A DNA stretch of 32,935 nt, from positions 1-32,935 of the forward strand of contig JAIQFF010000040.1 in NCBI GenBank assembly GCA_020073395.1. The letters run 5' to 3'. The notes below the pieces were generated by a model. It made no database searches and was not told the DNA's origin. It saw nothing but the letters and a program-made list of their open reading frames with translations. The stretch comes from Terriglobia bacterium (lineage in GTDB: Bacteria > Acidobacteriota > Terriglobia > Terriglobales > Acidobacteriaceae). Shown piece by piece: positions 1 to 7,192 of this stretch. Position numbers and translations under genes: made by a program. How positions within the stretch are numbered: the first letter of the stretch is position 1; each line of letters opens with the position of its first letter.

Positions 1-49
1 AGCAGGAAATGAGCGTATCTGAGCTGCGGTTATGCCCTCGGAGCACCGT

Positions 50-817
50 TCAGGCCTCAAGCGTGTAGTAGCCGCGCCCCTCGAAGTTGATCAACCCTAT
101 ATCTCGAAGAACCTGAAGTTGCTGACGAATCTTCGGTCGGGTATTCCGGTTGTTAGGATGCAGTAGTTGGAGTTCTGTTTCCATCTGGTAGAGTTCACGA
201 AGCGAGAATCGTCTCTTTCCTAGCCGCCGGATCACATTGAGGACATCAACCGTCCACCCTCTTAACGTGGGTGGCAGTTCGGCCAAGCCATTCACGCGCT
301 CAAATTCGCTCCTCACACGCCCCGTTGGCTCGGAGACACCGCAGGAGACGATCCCGATTTTTCCGTCCGCTGGAATGCCGCTCAATAGTATGTTGCATCC
401 GATCCATCCCGCTCGCCGGGCCGTTGAGTTGAGGGGTTTACGCTTCTCAATCGTGCTCTCCGTGAAAAACACCCTTGGAATTAGCAGCACGTTCTCAACG
501 CACCATTCACTGGTGTACTGCAACAAGAGTAGATTTGGAGCCGTGTCTGACCGAATTGCACGGATCATCGCGCTATATCCGGCATCCACGACCTTATTCG
601 GATTCCAATTTCGCAGACTCTTCAGCTGGAAGGATTCTTCACACTTCGGGCATGTGAAATCGATGGCTGGAGTGTTCGTTCTTGATCGCGATATGCGATT
701 GGAATCGCACGCAGGACAGTAGAGTTCGCGACTACACCAATCCTCACTCAGGACGCGTGCGATCTGAGAACCGGCCTTGTAGCGGGCGGCAAGCTCAATG
801 CTGCATCGTAAGTTCAT
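50..817 (-). CDS. DpnI-type methyl-directed restriction endonuclease
   Basis: This 255-residue protein follows Streptococcus DpnI (254 aa) along its whole length. DpnI cuts GATC only when the adenine is methylated. Shared features, compared from memory, are the N-terminal YKAGSQIARVLSEDW block, a zinc site from C34/C37 (CPAC) and C56/C59, the PD-(D/E)XK core near 53-66, the RRAGWIGCN block near 135-143, and a C-terminal winged helix starting at GWTVDVLN and ending GRGYYTLE. The catalytic triad is D53, Q64, K66, whereas DpnI has D53, E64, K66. Gln at this place also occurs in Mrr-type nucleases, so loss of activity is not implied. No adenine methylase lies beside it in the window, as expected for an enzyme aimed at foreign methylated DNA. 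Its start overlaps the 56-codon ORF at 795-965, with only a weak ribosome site. Family membership is very likely; target specificity is inferred. Confidence 0.9.
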   Translation of the reverse strand: MNLRCSIELAARYKAGSQIARVLSEDWCSRELYCPACDSNRISRSRTNTPAIDFTCPKCEESFQLKSLRNWNPNKVVDAGYSAMIRAIRSDTAPNLLLLQYTSEWCVENVLLIPRVFFTESTIEKRKPLNSTARRAGWIGCNILLSGIPADGKIGIVSCGVSEPTGRVRSEFERVNGLAELPPTLRGWTVDVLNVIRRLGKRRFSLRELYQMETELQLLHPNNRNTRPKIRQQLQVLRDIGLINFEGRGYYTLEA

Positions 818-965
818 GAGCTAGCGGGGCATCGATTGGATCGCTTCGGAATGGTTCGACCTCGGCATTGCAGATCGGACATTTGTCGTTGCATGTGCAA
901 GACCACGCATCGGCCCATTCGGTTGAGTCTTTGGAACATCGGTAGTAATTCACATAGGCGGACAT
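795..965 (-). CDS. small cysteine-rich, zinc-ribbon-like protein
   Basis: An ATG at 965 opens a 56-codon frame ending in TGA at 795. The product starts MSAYVNYYRCSKDSTEW and continues with WSCTCNDKCPICNAEVEPF. The cysteines are C10, C23, C25, C29 and C32. This resembles a widespread family of tiny zinc-ribbon proteins with the pattern YRC-x2-CG-x-EW...CDDxCPxCG, although the first CxxC pair is reduced here to C-x2-D. The last 23 bases overlap the start of the DpnI-type gene in another frame, so the two are probably co-transcribed and possibly translationally coupled. A GGAG lies about 13 bases before the ATG, a weak ribosome site. I favour this frame over a 65-codon frame at 814-1011 because of its ordered cysteines and Trp. 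Function is unknown. Confidence 0.6.
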   Translation of the reverse strand: MSAYVNYYRCSKDSTEWADAWSCTCNDKCPICNAEVEPFRSDPIDAPLAHELTMQH

Positions 966-1022
966 CTTCGGAGTAAGGCTCCTGTCGCCTTATTAAACAG
1001 CCATCGGCCAACGACCAGCCTC

Positions 1023-1688
1023 TTACGCGCTGGCCGCTTCCTGGCTCCCCAACGGCAAAAAATACTGTGTTCCCTTGATCGGCGCCGAAACCTTCCGCAG
1101 CAACTCCTGCAAGTCCTGATTGCGCTCGACAAAGTCGATTTCGGACGTATTCACGATCAGCAGGTCTGACGATGTGTAGTGGAAGAAAAAGTGCTCGTAG
1201 GCCTTGATCACTTCTTCCAGATAGTCCTCGTTGATGGCTTTTTCTCCCGGCGCGTTCTTCTTTTTCAGGCGCTTCTTCAGCACTTCGGGCGTCGCTTGCA
1301 GGTAGATGACGAGGTCGGGCGTGGGCAGTTGCTCGCGAAAATAGTTGTAGTAGCGGTTATAGGTTTCCAGTTCCTGGTCGTTCAGGTTGAGACAGGCGAA
1401 AACCTTGTCCTTTTCGAAGACGAAATCGGTGACTACGGTTTTCTGCGAGCGCGGACCCAGGTCGAGGGCGCGAAGCTGCTCGAAGCGACGAATCATGAAA
1501 GCGAATTGCGCCTGGAAGCCGGCCCCGGGCTCGCCTTTGTAGAAGGCGCCGAGAAAGGGATTGTCCTCCGATTCCATGACCTGCTGCGCGTTGAGCCGCT
1601 CGGCCAGGATTCGCGCCAGCGTGCTTTTGCCGACTCGTATAGGACCTTCAACTGCAATATAGCGGGGCAGCTCAAAAAGATTAGCCAT
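1023..1688 (-). CDS. deoxynucleoside kinase (dNK/dGK family)
   Basis: The 221-residue protein phosphorylates deoxynucleosides for the dNTP salvage pathway; substrate preference cannot be read from the sequence. It has a P-loop GPIRVGKST at residues 15-23, a hydrophobic strand before it (YIAVEG), the substrate-side segment ENPFLGAFY, and the TDFVFEKDKVFA segment that follows the DRS-like region in this family. Length fits bacterial dNKs (about 205-225 aa). It is divergent from the polysaccharide deacetylase at 1865, and the gap between them carries a short inverted repeat. The ATG at 1688 gives the expected short lead into the P-loop strand. Confidence 0.88.
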   Translation of the reverse strand: MANLFELPRYIAVEGPIRVGKSTLARILAERLNAQQVMESEDNPFLGAFYKGEPGAGFQAQFAFMIRRFEQLRALDLGPRSQKTVVTDFVFEKDKVFACLNLNDQELETYNRYYNYFREQLPTPDLVIYLQATPEVLKKRLKKKNAPGEKAINEDYLEEVIKAYEHFFFHYTSSDLLIVNTSEIDFVERNQDLQELLRKVSAPIKGTQYFLPLGSQEAASA

Positions 1689-1770
1689 GGGTTAGAGAGA
1701 ATCGGGATTCGTTTGCAGCATATCTTGCTTCTGGTCACGAGGCAATTGTGGAAAGAGTTAACAGGAAGAA

Positions 1771-1836
1771 ATTTAAGATTGATGATTGCACCAGCGGCCG
1801 TTAACAAACCTGCAATCTTAAATCTCCAATCTGCAG
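1771..1836. repeat. inverted repeat of the GATTGCAGATT family
   Basis: ATTTAAGATT at 1771 is followed by GATGATTGCA. After 20 bases comes TGCAATCTTAAAT (1811-1823) and then CCAATCTGCAG. The two arms are imperfect inverted copies. The same A/T-rich words (GATTGCAGATT and its complement) occur near 15754-15780, 31619-31630 and 31955-31966. Confidence 0.55.
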
Positions 1837-1864
1837 TCTCTTCCCATTTACAATCGCGGGCAGA

Positions 1865-2602
1865 GTGTACCGCTATCTTGTCACCGCCGCTGCGGCCGCC
1901 GCTGCTTCGGCCGTGGGCTACCAGTCCATGGCGCCGACTGGGCAATGGTTCGGCCGTACTTTCACCGGGCTGGGCCGCGGGTCGAAACAACTGGCCTTAA
2001 CCTACGATGACGGCCCTAACGATCCGCATACTTTGCGCCTCCTGGAAGTCCTCGCCCGGCACAATGTTCATGCCACATTTTTCCTCATTGGTCGCTACGT
2101 CGATCAGCGCCCGGACATCGTTCGTGAACTGGTGAAAGCCGGGCATGTTATCGGGAACCATACTTTCACCCATCCTCTGCTTACCTTCAAGAGCGCGCGT
2201 GAACTTCGCGAACAGTTCACCAGGTGTGAGCGTGCCTTGACTGAGGCAGTTGGAGAGCACTCCAACCTGTTCCGTCCGCCGTTTGGAGGCCGTCGTCCCG
2301 CGGTCTTGCGCATGGCGCGGCAAATGGGACTGGAACCCATCATGTGGAACGTGACTGGCTACGACTGGAACGCTCAGTCGGTTGAGCACATCGAGGGTAA
2401 AGTGACGCGCCAGGTCCGCGGCGGGGACGTGATCTTACTTCATGATGGTGGACATCGCGACTTCGGGGCCGATCGTTCATACACCGTCATTGCGACAGAC
2501 CGATTGATTTCTCGCTACCTGGCGGAAGGTTATGAGTTTGTGACGGTTCCGGAGATGATGCGAAAGGCAGCTGTCAGATCTCAGTTCTCAGCTGTCAGCT
2601 AG
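1865..2602 (+). CDS. polysaccharide deacetylase (NodB / CE4 family)
   Basis: CE4 enzymes remove N- or O-acetyl groups from chitin-like, peptidoglycan or exopolysaccharide chains. All five NodB motifs are visible: TYDDGP (residues 46-51) with the metal and catalytic aspartates, HTFTH (99-103) with the two metal histidines, RPPFGG (137-142), the MWNVTGYDW segment, and ILLHDGG. The first 25 residues contain an alanine-rich hydrophobic stretch that could be a membrane anchor or export signal. The start is a GTG at 1865; no better upstream start is evident. Its 3' end overlaps the end of the convergent hemL gene by 8 bases. The natural polymer is unknown. Confidence 0.9.
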   Translation: MYRYLVTAAAAAAASAVGYQSMAPTGQWFGRTFTGLGRGSKQLALTYDDGPNDPHTLRLLEVLARHNVHATFFLIGRYVDQRPDIVRELVKAGHVIGNHTFTHPLLTFKSARELREQFTRCERALTEAVGEHSNLFRPPFGGRRPAVLRMARQMGLEPIMWNVTGYDWNAQSVEHIEGKVTRQVRGGDVILLHDGGHRDFGADRSYTVIATDRLISRYLAEGYEFVTVPEMMRKAAVRSQFSAVS

Positions 2603-3923
2603 CCACATGCGACGTCGCGAATGTTTGTTTCGCGGCGGCGATGGTGTGGTGGACATCTTTTTCGGTGTGCGCCGCACTCAAGAATGCGGCCTCGAACTGC
2701 GATGGCGGCAAGTACACGCCTCTGTCCAGCATGGCGCGGAAGAAGCGGGCGAAGGCTTCGGTGTCGCATTTGGCAGCTGAGGTCCAATTGGTAACCGGCC
2801 CGTCAGTAAAGTACCAGGTGAACATCGACCCCACGCGGTTGCAGCACAGCGGCACGCCCGCGTCCTTAGCGGCCGCGGTAACTCCTTCGGTCAATTGTGC
2901 ACTCAGCATTTCCAGGCCGGTGTAGATAGTGCTCTTGTGGCTCCGCAGGTAGCGCAAAGTGGCGAGGCCTGCCGCCATAGCCAGAGGATTCCCCGAAAGC
3001 GTCCCGGCCTGATATACCGGCCCGAGGGGCGCCACCATGTCCATGATGTGGGCCGGCCCGCCATAGGCCCCAACCGGCAGCCCGCCGCCGATGATCTTTC
3101 CAAACGTGGTCAGGTCGGGAAGAATTCCATAGCGCTCCTGGGCTCCGCCGAAAGCCAGGCGGAAGCCGGTCATCACTTCGTCAAAAATGAGCAGGGAATT
3201 GTTGCGCAGGGTGATCTCACGCAATGCGTCGAGATACAAGGGGGCAGGTGGGACGCATCCCATATTCCCTACGACCGGTTCCACGATCACGCAGGCAATC
3301 TGGTTGCTGAATTTTTTGAAAGCCAGTTCCAGCGCGCCGGCGTCGTTGAATGGAAGAGCGAGCGTCAATTGGGTGAATTCTTCCGGCACGCCCGCCGAAC
3401 CGGGGATGCCCAACGTGGCCACGCCCGAACCTGCTTTCACCAGTAACGCATCCGCATGGCCGTGATAGCAGCCCTCGAACTTCACAATGTATTTGCGTTG
3501 AGTGTAGGCGCGAGCGAGGCGGATGGCCGACATGGTGGCTTCCGTGCCCGAGTTGACGAAGCGAATTTTCTCCACGTGGGGGAAGGCTGAAATCACAATC
3601 TCAGCCAGGTCAGCCTCGGCGGCGGTCGAGGCCCCGAAGCTGGTCCCATTTTTCGCCGCGGCGCCAATCGCTTCCGGCACGCCGGGAGGGGCGTGACCCA
3701 GGATCAGCGGCCCCCAGGAACCCACATAGTCGATGTACCTGTTTTCGTCGGCATCCCAAAGGTGCGAGCCCTGCCCGCGAACGATGAATAGTGGGTCGCC
3801 TCCGACCGAACGGAAGGCGCGGACGGGAGAATTGACCCCGCCGGGAATCATCTGCTCGGCGCGCTTCTGCAACTTGCGTGACGCTTCGACGTGGCGGGCC
3901 ATGGTGGTCGCTGTAAGACCCAT
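2595..3923 (-). CDS. hemL: glutamate-1-semialdehyde 2,1-aminomutase
   Basis: HemL converts glutamate-1-semialdehyde to 5-aminolevulinate, the precursor of all tetrapyrroles in the C5 pathway. The 442-residue protein has the class III aminotransferase fold: the N-terminal [14 protein letters not shown] block (24-37), [30 protein letters not shown], the PLP aspartate in [12 protein letters not shown] (near 248), and the Schiff-base Lys276 in [18 protein letters not shown]. Length is typical. A second ATG at 3902 ([17 protein letters not shown]) is a credible alternative start, because an AATATA (TATATT on this strand) at 3925-3930 would put a transcription start inside the longer version. It converges on the deacetylase gene with an 8-base overlap. 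Confidence 0.96.
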   Translation of the reverse strand: MGLTATTMARHVEASRKLQKRAEQMIPGGVNSPVRAFRSVGGDPLFIVRGQGSHLWDADENRYIDYVGSWGPLILGHAPPGVPEAIGAAAKNGTSFGASTAAEADLAEIVISAFPHVEKIRFVNSGTEATMSAIRLARAYTQRKYIVKFEGCYHGHADALLVKAGSGVATLGIPGSAGVPEEFTQLTLALPFNDAGALELAFKKFSNQIACVIVEPVVGNMGCVPPAPLYLDALREITLRNNSLLIFDEVMTGFRLAFGGAQERYGILPDLTTFGKIIGGGLPVGAYGGPAHIMDMVAPLGPVYQAGTLSGNPLAMAAGLATLRYLRSHKSTIYTGLEMLSAQLTEGVTAAAKDAGVPLCCNRVGSMFTWYFTDGPVTNWTSAAKCDTEAFARFFRAMLDRGVYLPPSQFEAAFLSAAHTEKDVHHTIAAAKQTFATSHVAS

Positions 3924-3959
3924 AAATATAGCAGTGAAATCGCTGGCGTGGCGCGGACC

Positions 3960-3979
3960 TCCTGAGCGAAGTCGAAGGA
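3960..3979 (+). repeat. dispersed 20-base repeat TCCTGAGCG...CGAAGGA
   Basis: The 20 bases TCCTGAGCGAAGTCGAAGGA recur identically at 26683-26702. Longer relatives with a hairpin inserted between TGAGCGGAG and GTCGAA lie at 25243-25442. Confidence 0.75.
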
Positions 3980-4136
3980 GCCCCGCCCGCCCATGCAGCG
4001 GTACAGACCGCAGCCTTGCCGAGGCCCAAACAGCGCCAGATCTAAATTTACCGGATATTCATTTGTCCGCAACGTTCCTGCAACATGCTTGCACTACATT
4101 TGCGGCAGTGACATCCCTTCTAACCGGGAGGGCTCA

Positions 4137-4171
4137 GGACAGTCTCGGGGGGCTCCGGACTGTCCCTTTTT
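4137..4171 (+). terminator. intrinsic terminator far from any + strand gene end
   Basis: GGACAGTC (4137-4144) pairs perfectly with GACTGTCC (4158-4165) around a G-rich loop, and CTTTTT follows. A smaller hairpin CCCT...AGGG lies just upstream (about 4115-4132). No + strand gene ends nearby, since the genes on both sides diverge. It therefore probably ends a short RNA or an attenuated leader of the porin gene. Confidence 0.65.
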
Positions 4172-4339
4172 ATTGCTTTCCAGGGTATTTTAGAAGTCCA
4201 TCGCCTTTCCCAGCCCCCAATAATTACCTAATGGTTAATGATCTTTGTATGCTGGGCCGGCTACGTAATCTCGCGCGAAACGAACCGAAATCACGGTGAG
4301 CAAATTACACCGAGGGCAGAATAGAAGTAACCGACAGAA

Positions 4340-5731
4340 ATGCAGAGACTCCTCCGAAACCTCATTGGCTGGGCCAGATTTTGGTCGTTGGTGGCGCTCG
4401 GGCTGACCACGATCGCGCCTGGGCAAGCCCAGATCGCGCCCCCGGCTGGCGATCCCGCCGTAACTCTATTCCCACACTCCCAAACTTCGCGGTTCTGGGT
4501 CTCGGGCCAGGACAATATTATCTTCCAGTGGCATCCCTCATTCGAGGCTCTCTACAGCGCGCGAAACAGTCTCCGTGCGCAGGCCGAACACGCTACCTCG
4601 AACGTCGCCACAATTTTTCTGGGCTACCAACTCAGCCACACCACGGAAGTTTTTGCGGACGTGGAGAGCGCCGCTGGTGGCGGCCTGAGCGACGCGCTCG
4701 GCCTGGCTGGATTTGTGAACATCGATGTCGTACGCAACCCCGAACTCGGCCCCAGCCCTTACCTGGCGCGGGCCATGATTCGTCAGATCATACCTCTCAG
4801 TTCGGAAACGATGGAGGCTGAGCGCGGGCCCTTTGCTCTGGCTACCAGCCTCCCGGTGCGCCGTCTGGAACTGCGCGCCGGCAAGTTCGGGACGGCCGAC
4901 TTCTTTGACCTCAACGACAGTGGCAGCGACAGTCATTCCCAGTTCATGAACTGGACAGTCGACAACAACGGCGCCTACGACTATGCCGCCGACACCCGGG
5001 GTTACACCGCCGGCGTCATTGTCGAGTACCACGATCGCAACTGGGCATTTCGGTTCGGTGAGGCCTTGATGCCGAAGGTCGCGAACGGCCCCGATTTGGA
5101 TTGGAATCTTCGCCGCGCCCGGGCGGAGAACTACGAACTGGAAATTCATCCTCGCCTGGTTAAGGATCGCGTGACTACGCTGCGTTTGCTGTCCTTTGTG
5201 AATCACGCCAACATGGGCATGTACCGGCAGTCCATCAACGACTTTCTGGCGGGCAAGACGCCTCGGCCTGAAATCCGCGCTCATCCCCTGCAGACCACCG
5301 TAAAGTACGGCTTCGGAGTCAACCTGGAGCAGGAGTTTCCCCATCATGTGCGCGGCTTTGCGCGTTGGGGATGGAACGAAGGACAGCACGAATCCTACGC
5401 TTACACGGAGGTCGATCAGACCATTTAGATCGGCGCCGACCTGGCGGGAAATTCGTGGCATCGCCGACAGGACAAGCTGGGCGGCGTATTCGTGTCAAAC
5501 GGTATTTCCGCAGATCACCAGAGATATCTGGCCCTGGGAGGCCTGGGCTTTTTACTCGGCGACGGCGCGCTGAATTACGGCCGGGAAAATATTGTCGAGA
5601 GTTATTACAACGCACATTTGTGGCGCGGTATCTTCGCCGGCGTGGACCTGCAACACCTCAACAATCCCGGCTACAATCGCGACCGCGGCCCGGTACTGGC
5701 GCCGGGCTTCCGCTTTCACTTGGATTTCTGA
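4340..5731 (+). pseudogene. carbohydrate porin (OprB-like), interrupted by in-frame TAG
   Basis: The frame from 4340 encodes an outer-membrane beta-barrel protein. It has an export signal in the first 30 residues (hydrophobic run ending APGQAQ), then aromatic and aspartate-rich barrel segments such as DSHSQFMNWTVDNNGAYDYA, RGYTAGVIVEYHDRNW and FRFGEALMPKVANG. These are typical of the carbohydrate-porin family. TAG at 5426-5428 stops it after 362 residues. The same frame continues without another stop to 5731, giving ADLAGNSWHRRQDKLGGVF, RYLALGGLGFLLGDGALNYG, and a C-terminus GFRFHLDF ending in Phe as outer-membrane proteins do. Family members tend to have an acidic or small residue at the stop position, so one G-to-T change (GAG to TAG) would explain it. 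The 362-residue product would lack the last strands and the C-terminal assembly signal. Confidence 0.82.
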
Positions 5732-5790
5732 TGAGTGAGAAGAAGAGCCAGCCGCTTCGGGCTGTCCGGTCGAGCCAAGCTCAAGCAGAC

Positions 5791-6076
5791 CTACTTCTCG
5801 ACCCTCACGCATTTCCAGAACGCCACGTAACCTTATGATCTGCTTCGCCGCCGGTTTGGGTTCGGGATAGAACCAGGCAGCATCATGGTTACGTTTACCA
5901 GCGACCTCAACATCGTAATAACTCGCCGTGCCCTTCCACGGACAAACCGTGTGGCTCGCACTAGGTTTGAAACGATCGGTCTTGATGGCGTCGGGCGGGA
6001 AGTACTGCTTGCCTTCCGCCTCCACGCACTGATTCGATTCCGCGAGCAATGCGCCTTCCCAGATTGCTTTTGCCAT
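5791..6076 (-). pseudogene. DUF427 family protein, +1 frameshift near the C-terminus
   Basis: From the ATG at 6076 the product starts MAKAIWEGALLAES and carries the DUF427 hallmarks YFPPDAIK, HTVCPWKGTASYYDVEV and DAAWFYPEPKPAAKQI. DUF427 proteins are about 90-95 aa, of unknown biochemical role, and normally end in a VAFWxGVxVE-type segment. Here the frame slips after AAKQI. Reading one base further gives GYVAFWKCVRVEK and a TAG at 5791, exactly the family ending. The interval is 286 bases, or 95 codons plus one, consistent with one extra base around 5833-5837. Unshifted, the frame runs on to 5552 with unrelated sequence, antisense to the porin. It may be a real lesion or a sequencing error. 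Confidence 0.75.
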
Positions 6077-6184
6077 GAGACCTGTTTTAGATTGCAGGGC
6101 GAGAAGGCGGTCGCAATCATTTTGAACCCATCGGGCGAATTGCAGAGTGTCGCGATCAACGGCAGGGCGTTCAACGGTCATTCC

Positions 6185-7039
6185 ATGGTGGGACGCTTAC
6201 AGCGAGTACTGGTGTGCTCACCGCGTGCTTCGGGATGGAACCAGCCGGCCGTCGCAGAACGCTGGCAGGAGCTGGGCTTCTTCCACACGCCGGATTTCGC
6301 AACCTCGCAAGCCCAGCATGACGAACTTTGCCGCCAGCTCGAATCCGCCGGGGCGGAGGTGTTTCAACTCCCTCCTGCCTCGGATCTTTCGCTCGATGCC
6401 GTCTACACTCACGATCCCTCTCTGGCCTGCGACCACGGCCTGATCGGCCTGCATCCTGGCAAGCCCAACCGCATTCCGGAGGCGCAGCGTCACCTTGAGT
6501 TCTGCCGCAGCCTGGGCATTCCGGCGCTGGGTCAAATTCAACCGCCGGGGAAAGCTGAAGCCGGAGACATGGTCTGGCTCGATTCAACTACTCTGCTGAT
6601 CGGCCAGGGCTATCGCACCAACCGTGCGGGAATCGCGCAGATGCGGGCGCTGCTTCAGCCCCACGGTGTGGAAGTGATCTCGGCGCCGCTGCCCTACGGT
6701 CCGGGGCCGTCGGCCTGCCTGCATCTCATGTCCCTGATGAGCCAGCTCGACGAACGCACGGCGCTGGTGGATTTGCCCTGGCTGGCGGTAGAGACGGTCG
6801 ATCTGCTGCAATCCCGCAGCTACCGGCTGGTTGAGATCGAATACGCCGAGCGCGAGACGCTCGCCTGCAACGTGCTTTCACTGGGCGACAAACATCTGAT
6901 CGCCCTGGAAGAGAATCAGAGAACCAATCAGAAACTCCGTCAGGCAGGATTTGACGTCCGAACCTTCCCCGGCTCGGAACTATGCATCAACGGAGGCGGC
7001 GGCCCCACCTGCCTGACCCGTCCCCTACTACGAACGTAG
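6185..7039 (+). CDS. amidinotransferase / dimethylargininase-fold protein
   Basis: The 284-residue protein belongs to the guanidino-group modifying superfamily (DDAH, arginine deiminase, amidinotransferases). Evidence is the VYTHDPSLACDHGLI segment with its substrate Asp, the GDMVWLDSTTLLIGQGYRTN segment, and the C-terminal INGGGGPTCLTRPL with the nucleophile Cys. DDAH-like members hydrolyse methylated arginines to citrulline, but the substrate here is not certain. The open frame reaches back to 5885, but that part is antisense to the DUF427 gene. The ATG at 6185 (MVGRLQRVLVCSPRASGWN) matches the usual N-terminus. Its TAG stop lies inside a dispersed repeat that begins at 7036. Confidence 0.82.
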   Translation: MVGRLQRVLVCSPRASGWNQPAVAERWQELGFFHTPDFATSQAQHDELCRQLESAGAEVFQLPPASDLSLDAVYTHDPSLACDHGLIGLHPGKPNRIPEAQRHLEFCRSLGIPALGQIQPPGKAEAGDMVWLDSTTLLIGQGYRTNRAGIAQMRALLQPHGVEVISAPLPYGPGPSACLHLMSLMSQLDERTALVDLPWLAVETVDLLQSRSYRLVEIEYAERETLACNVLSLGDKHLIALEENQRTNQKLRQAGFDVRTFPGSELCINGGGGPTCLTRPLLRT

Positions 7040-7087
7040 GGGCAGGTGTCCTCACCCGCCCGGCGGAGCGCAGCTCCGCTATTTTTG
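7036..7087 (+). repeat. dispersed GTAGGGGCAGG repeat, uninterrupted copy
   Basis: It reads GTAGGGGCAGGTGTCCTCA, then CCCGCCCGGCGGAGCGCAGC, then TCCGCTATTTTTG. The copy at 26666-26741 matches it closely but has a second repeat inserted after GGGGCAGG. The first bases form a hairpin with CCCCTAC at 7022-7028. Confidence 0.7.
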
Positions 7088-7150
7088 ATGTAGGCGCGAG
7101 CGTCCGCGCTCGTGCTGGGCTCTGCACGAGCGGGAGGCTCGCGCCTACAT
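7088..7150. repeat. 63-base near-perfect palindrome (REP-like)
   Basis: The left arm (7088-7115, ATGTAGGCGCGAGCGTCC...) and the right arm (7124-7150, ...GCTCGCGCCTACAT) are inverted copies with few mismatches. It lies directly upstream of mfd. A related sequence, TGTGGGCGCGGGCGTCCTCG, occurs near 22967. Confidence 0.75.
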
Positions 7151-7177
7151 TGCTCTAACGCCTTCCTTCCCGCCCTG

Positions 7178-7184
7178 TTAAAAT
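7178..7184 (+). promoter_or_regulatory. candidate -10 element of mfd
   Basis: TTAAAAT (hexamer TAAAAT at 7179-7184) ends 8 bases before the ATG at 7193. Transcription would start at or within a few bases of the start codon. No clear -35 is visible. Confidence 0.4.
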
Positions 7185-7192
7185 CGAGATGC

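Larger units (their letters stand above)
3924..4339. other. 416-base intergenic region between hemL and the porin
   Basis: It holds a TATATT-like box for hemL, one copy of a dispersed 20-base repeat (3960-3979), and an isolated intrinsic terminator (4137-4171). I see no convincing ORF in it. The stretch from about 4080 to 4171 folds into two hairpins in a row and could be a short transcript. The rest (4172-4339) shows nothing beyond A/T-richer DNA that may hold the porin promoter. Confidence 0.6.

Noticed and set aside
814-1011. 65-codon minus-strand frame ending at the nuclease start codon (ATGA overlap)
   Set aside because: The frame at 795-965 on the same strand has an ordered cysteine motif and a family resemblance; this one has neither.
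4080-4171. A known riboswitch class before the porin
   Set aside because: The two short hairpins do not match any consensus I can recall; kept only as a terminator or possible small RNA.
5426-5428. TAG read as pyrrolysine or another recoded amino acid
   Set aside because: No pyl genes are in view, TAG ends several other genes here, and the protein family does not need such a residue.
4538-5461. 307-codon frame antisense to the porin
   Set aside because: The plus strand encodes clear porin segments. The antisense frame shows no family features or start signal.
5552-5790. Extension of the DUF427 frame to 5552
   Set aside because: It follows the frameshift, is antisense to the porin end and adds sequence unlike the family.
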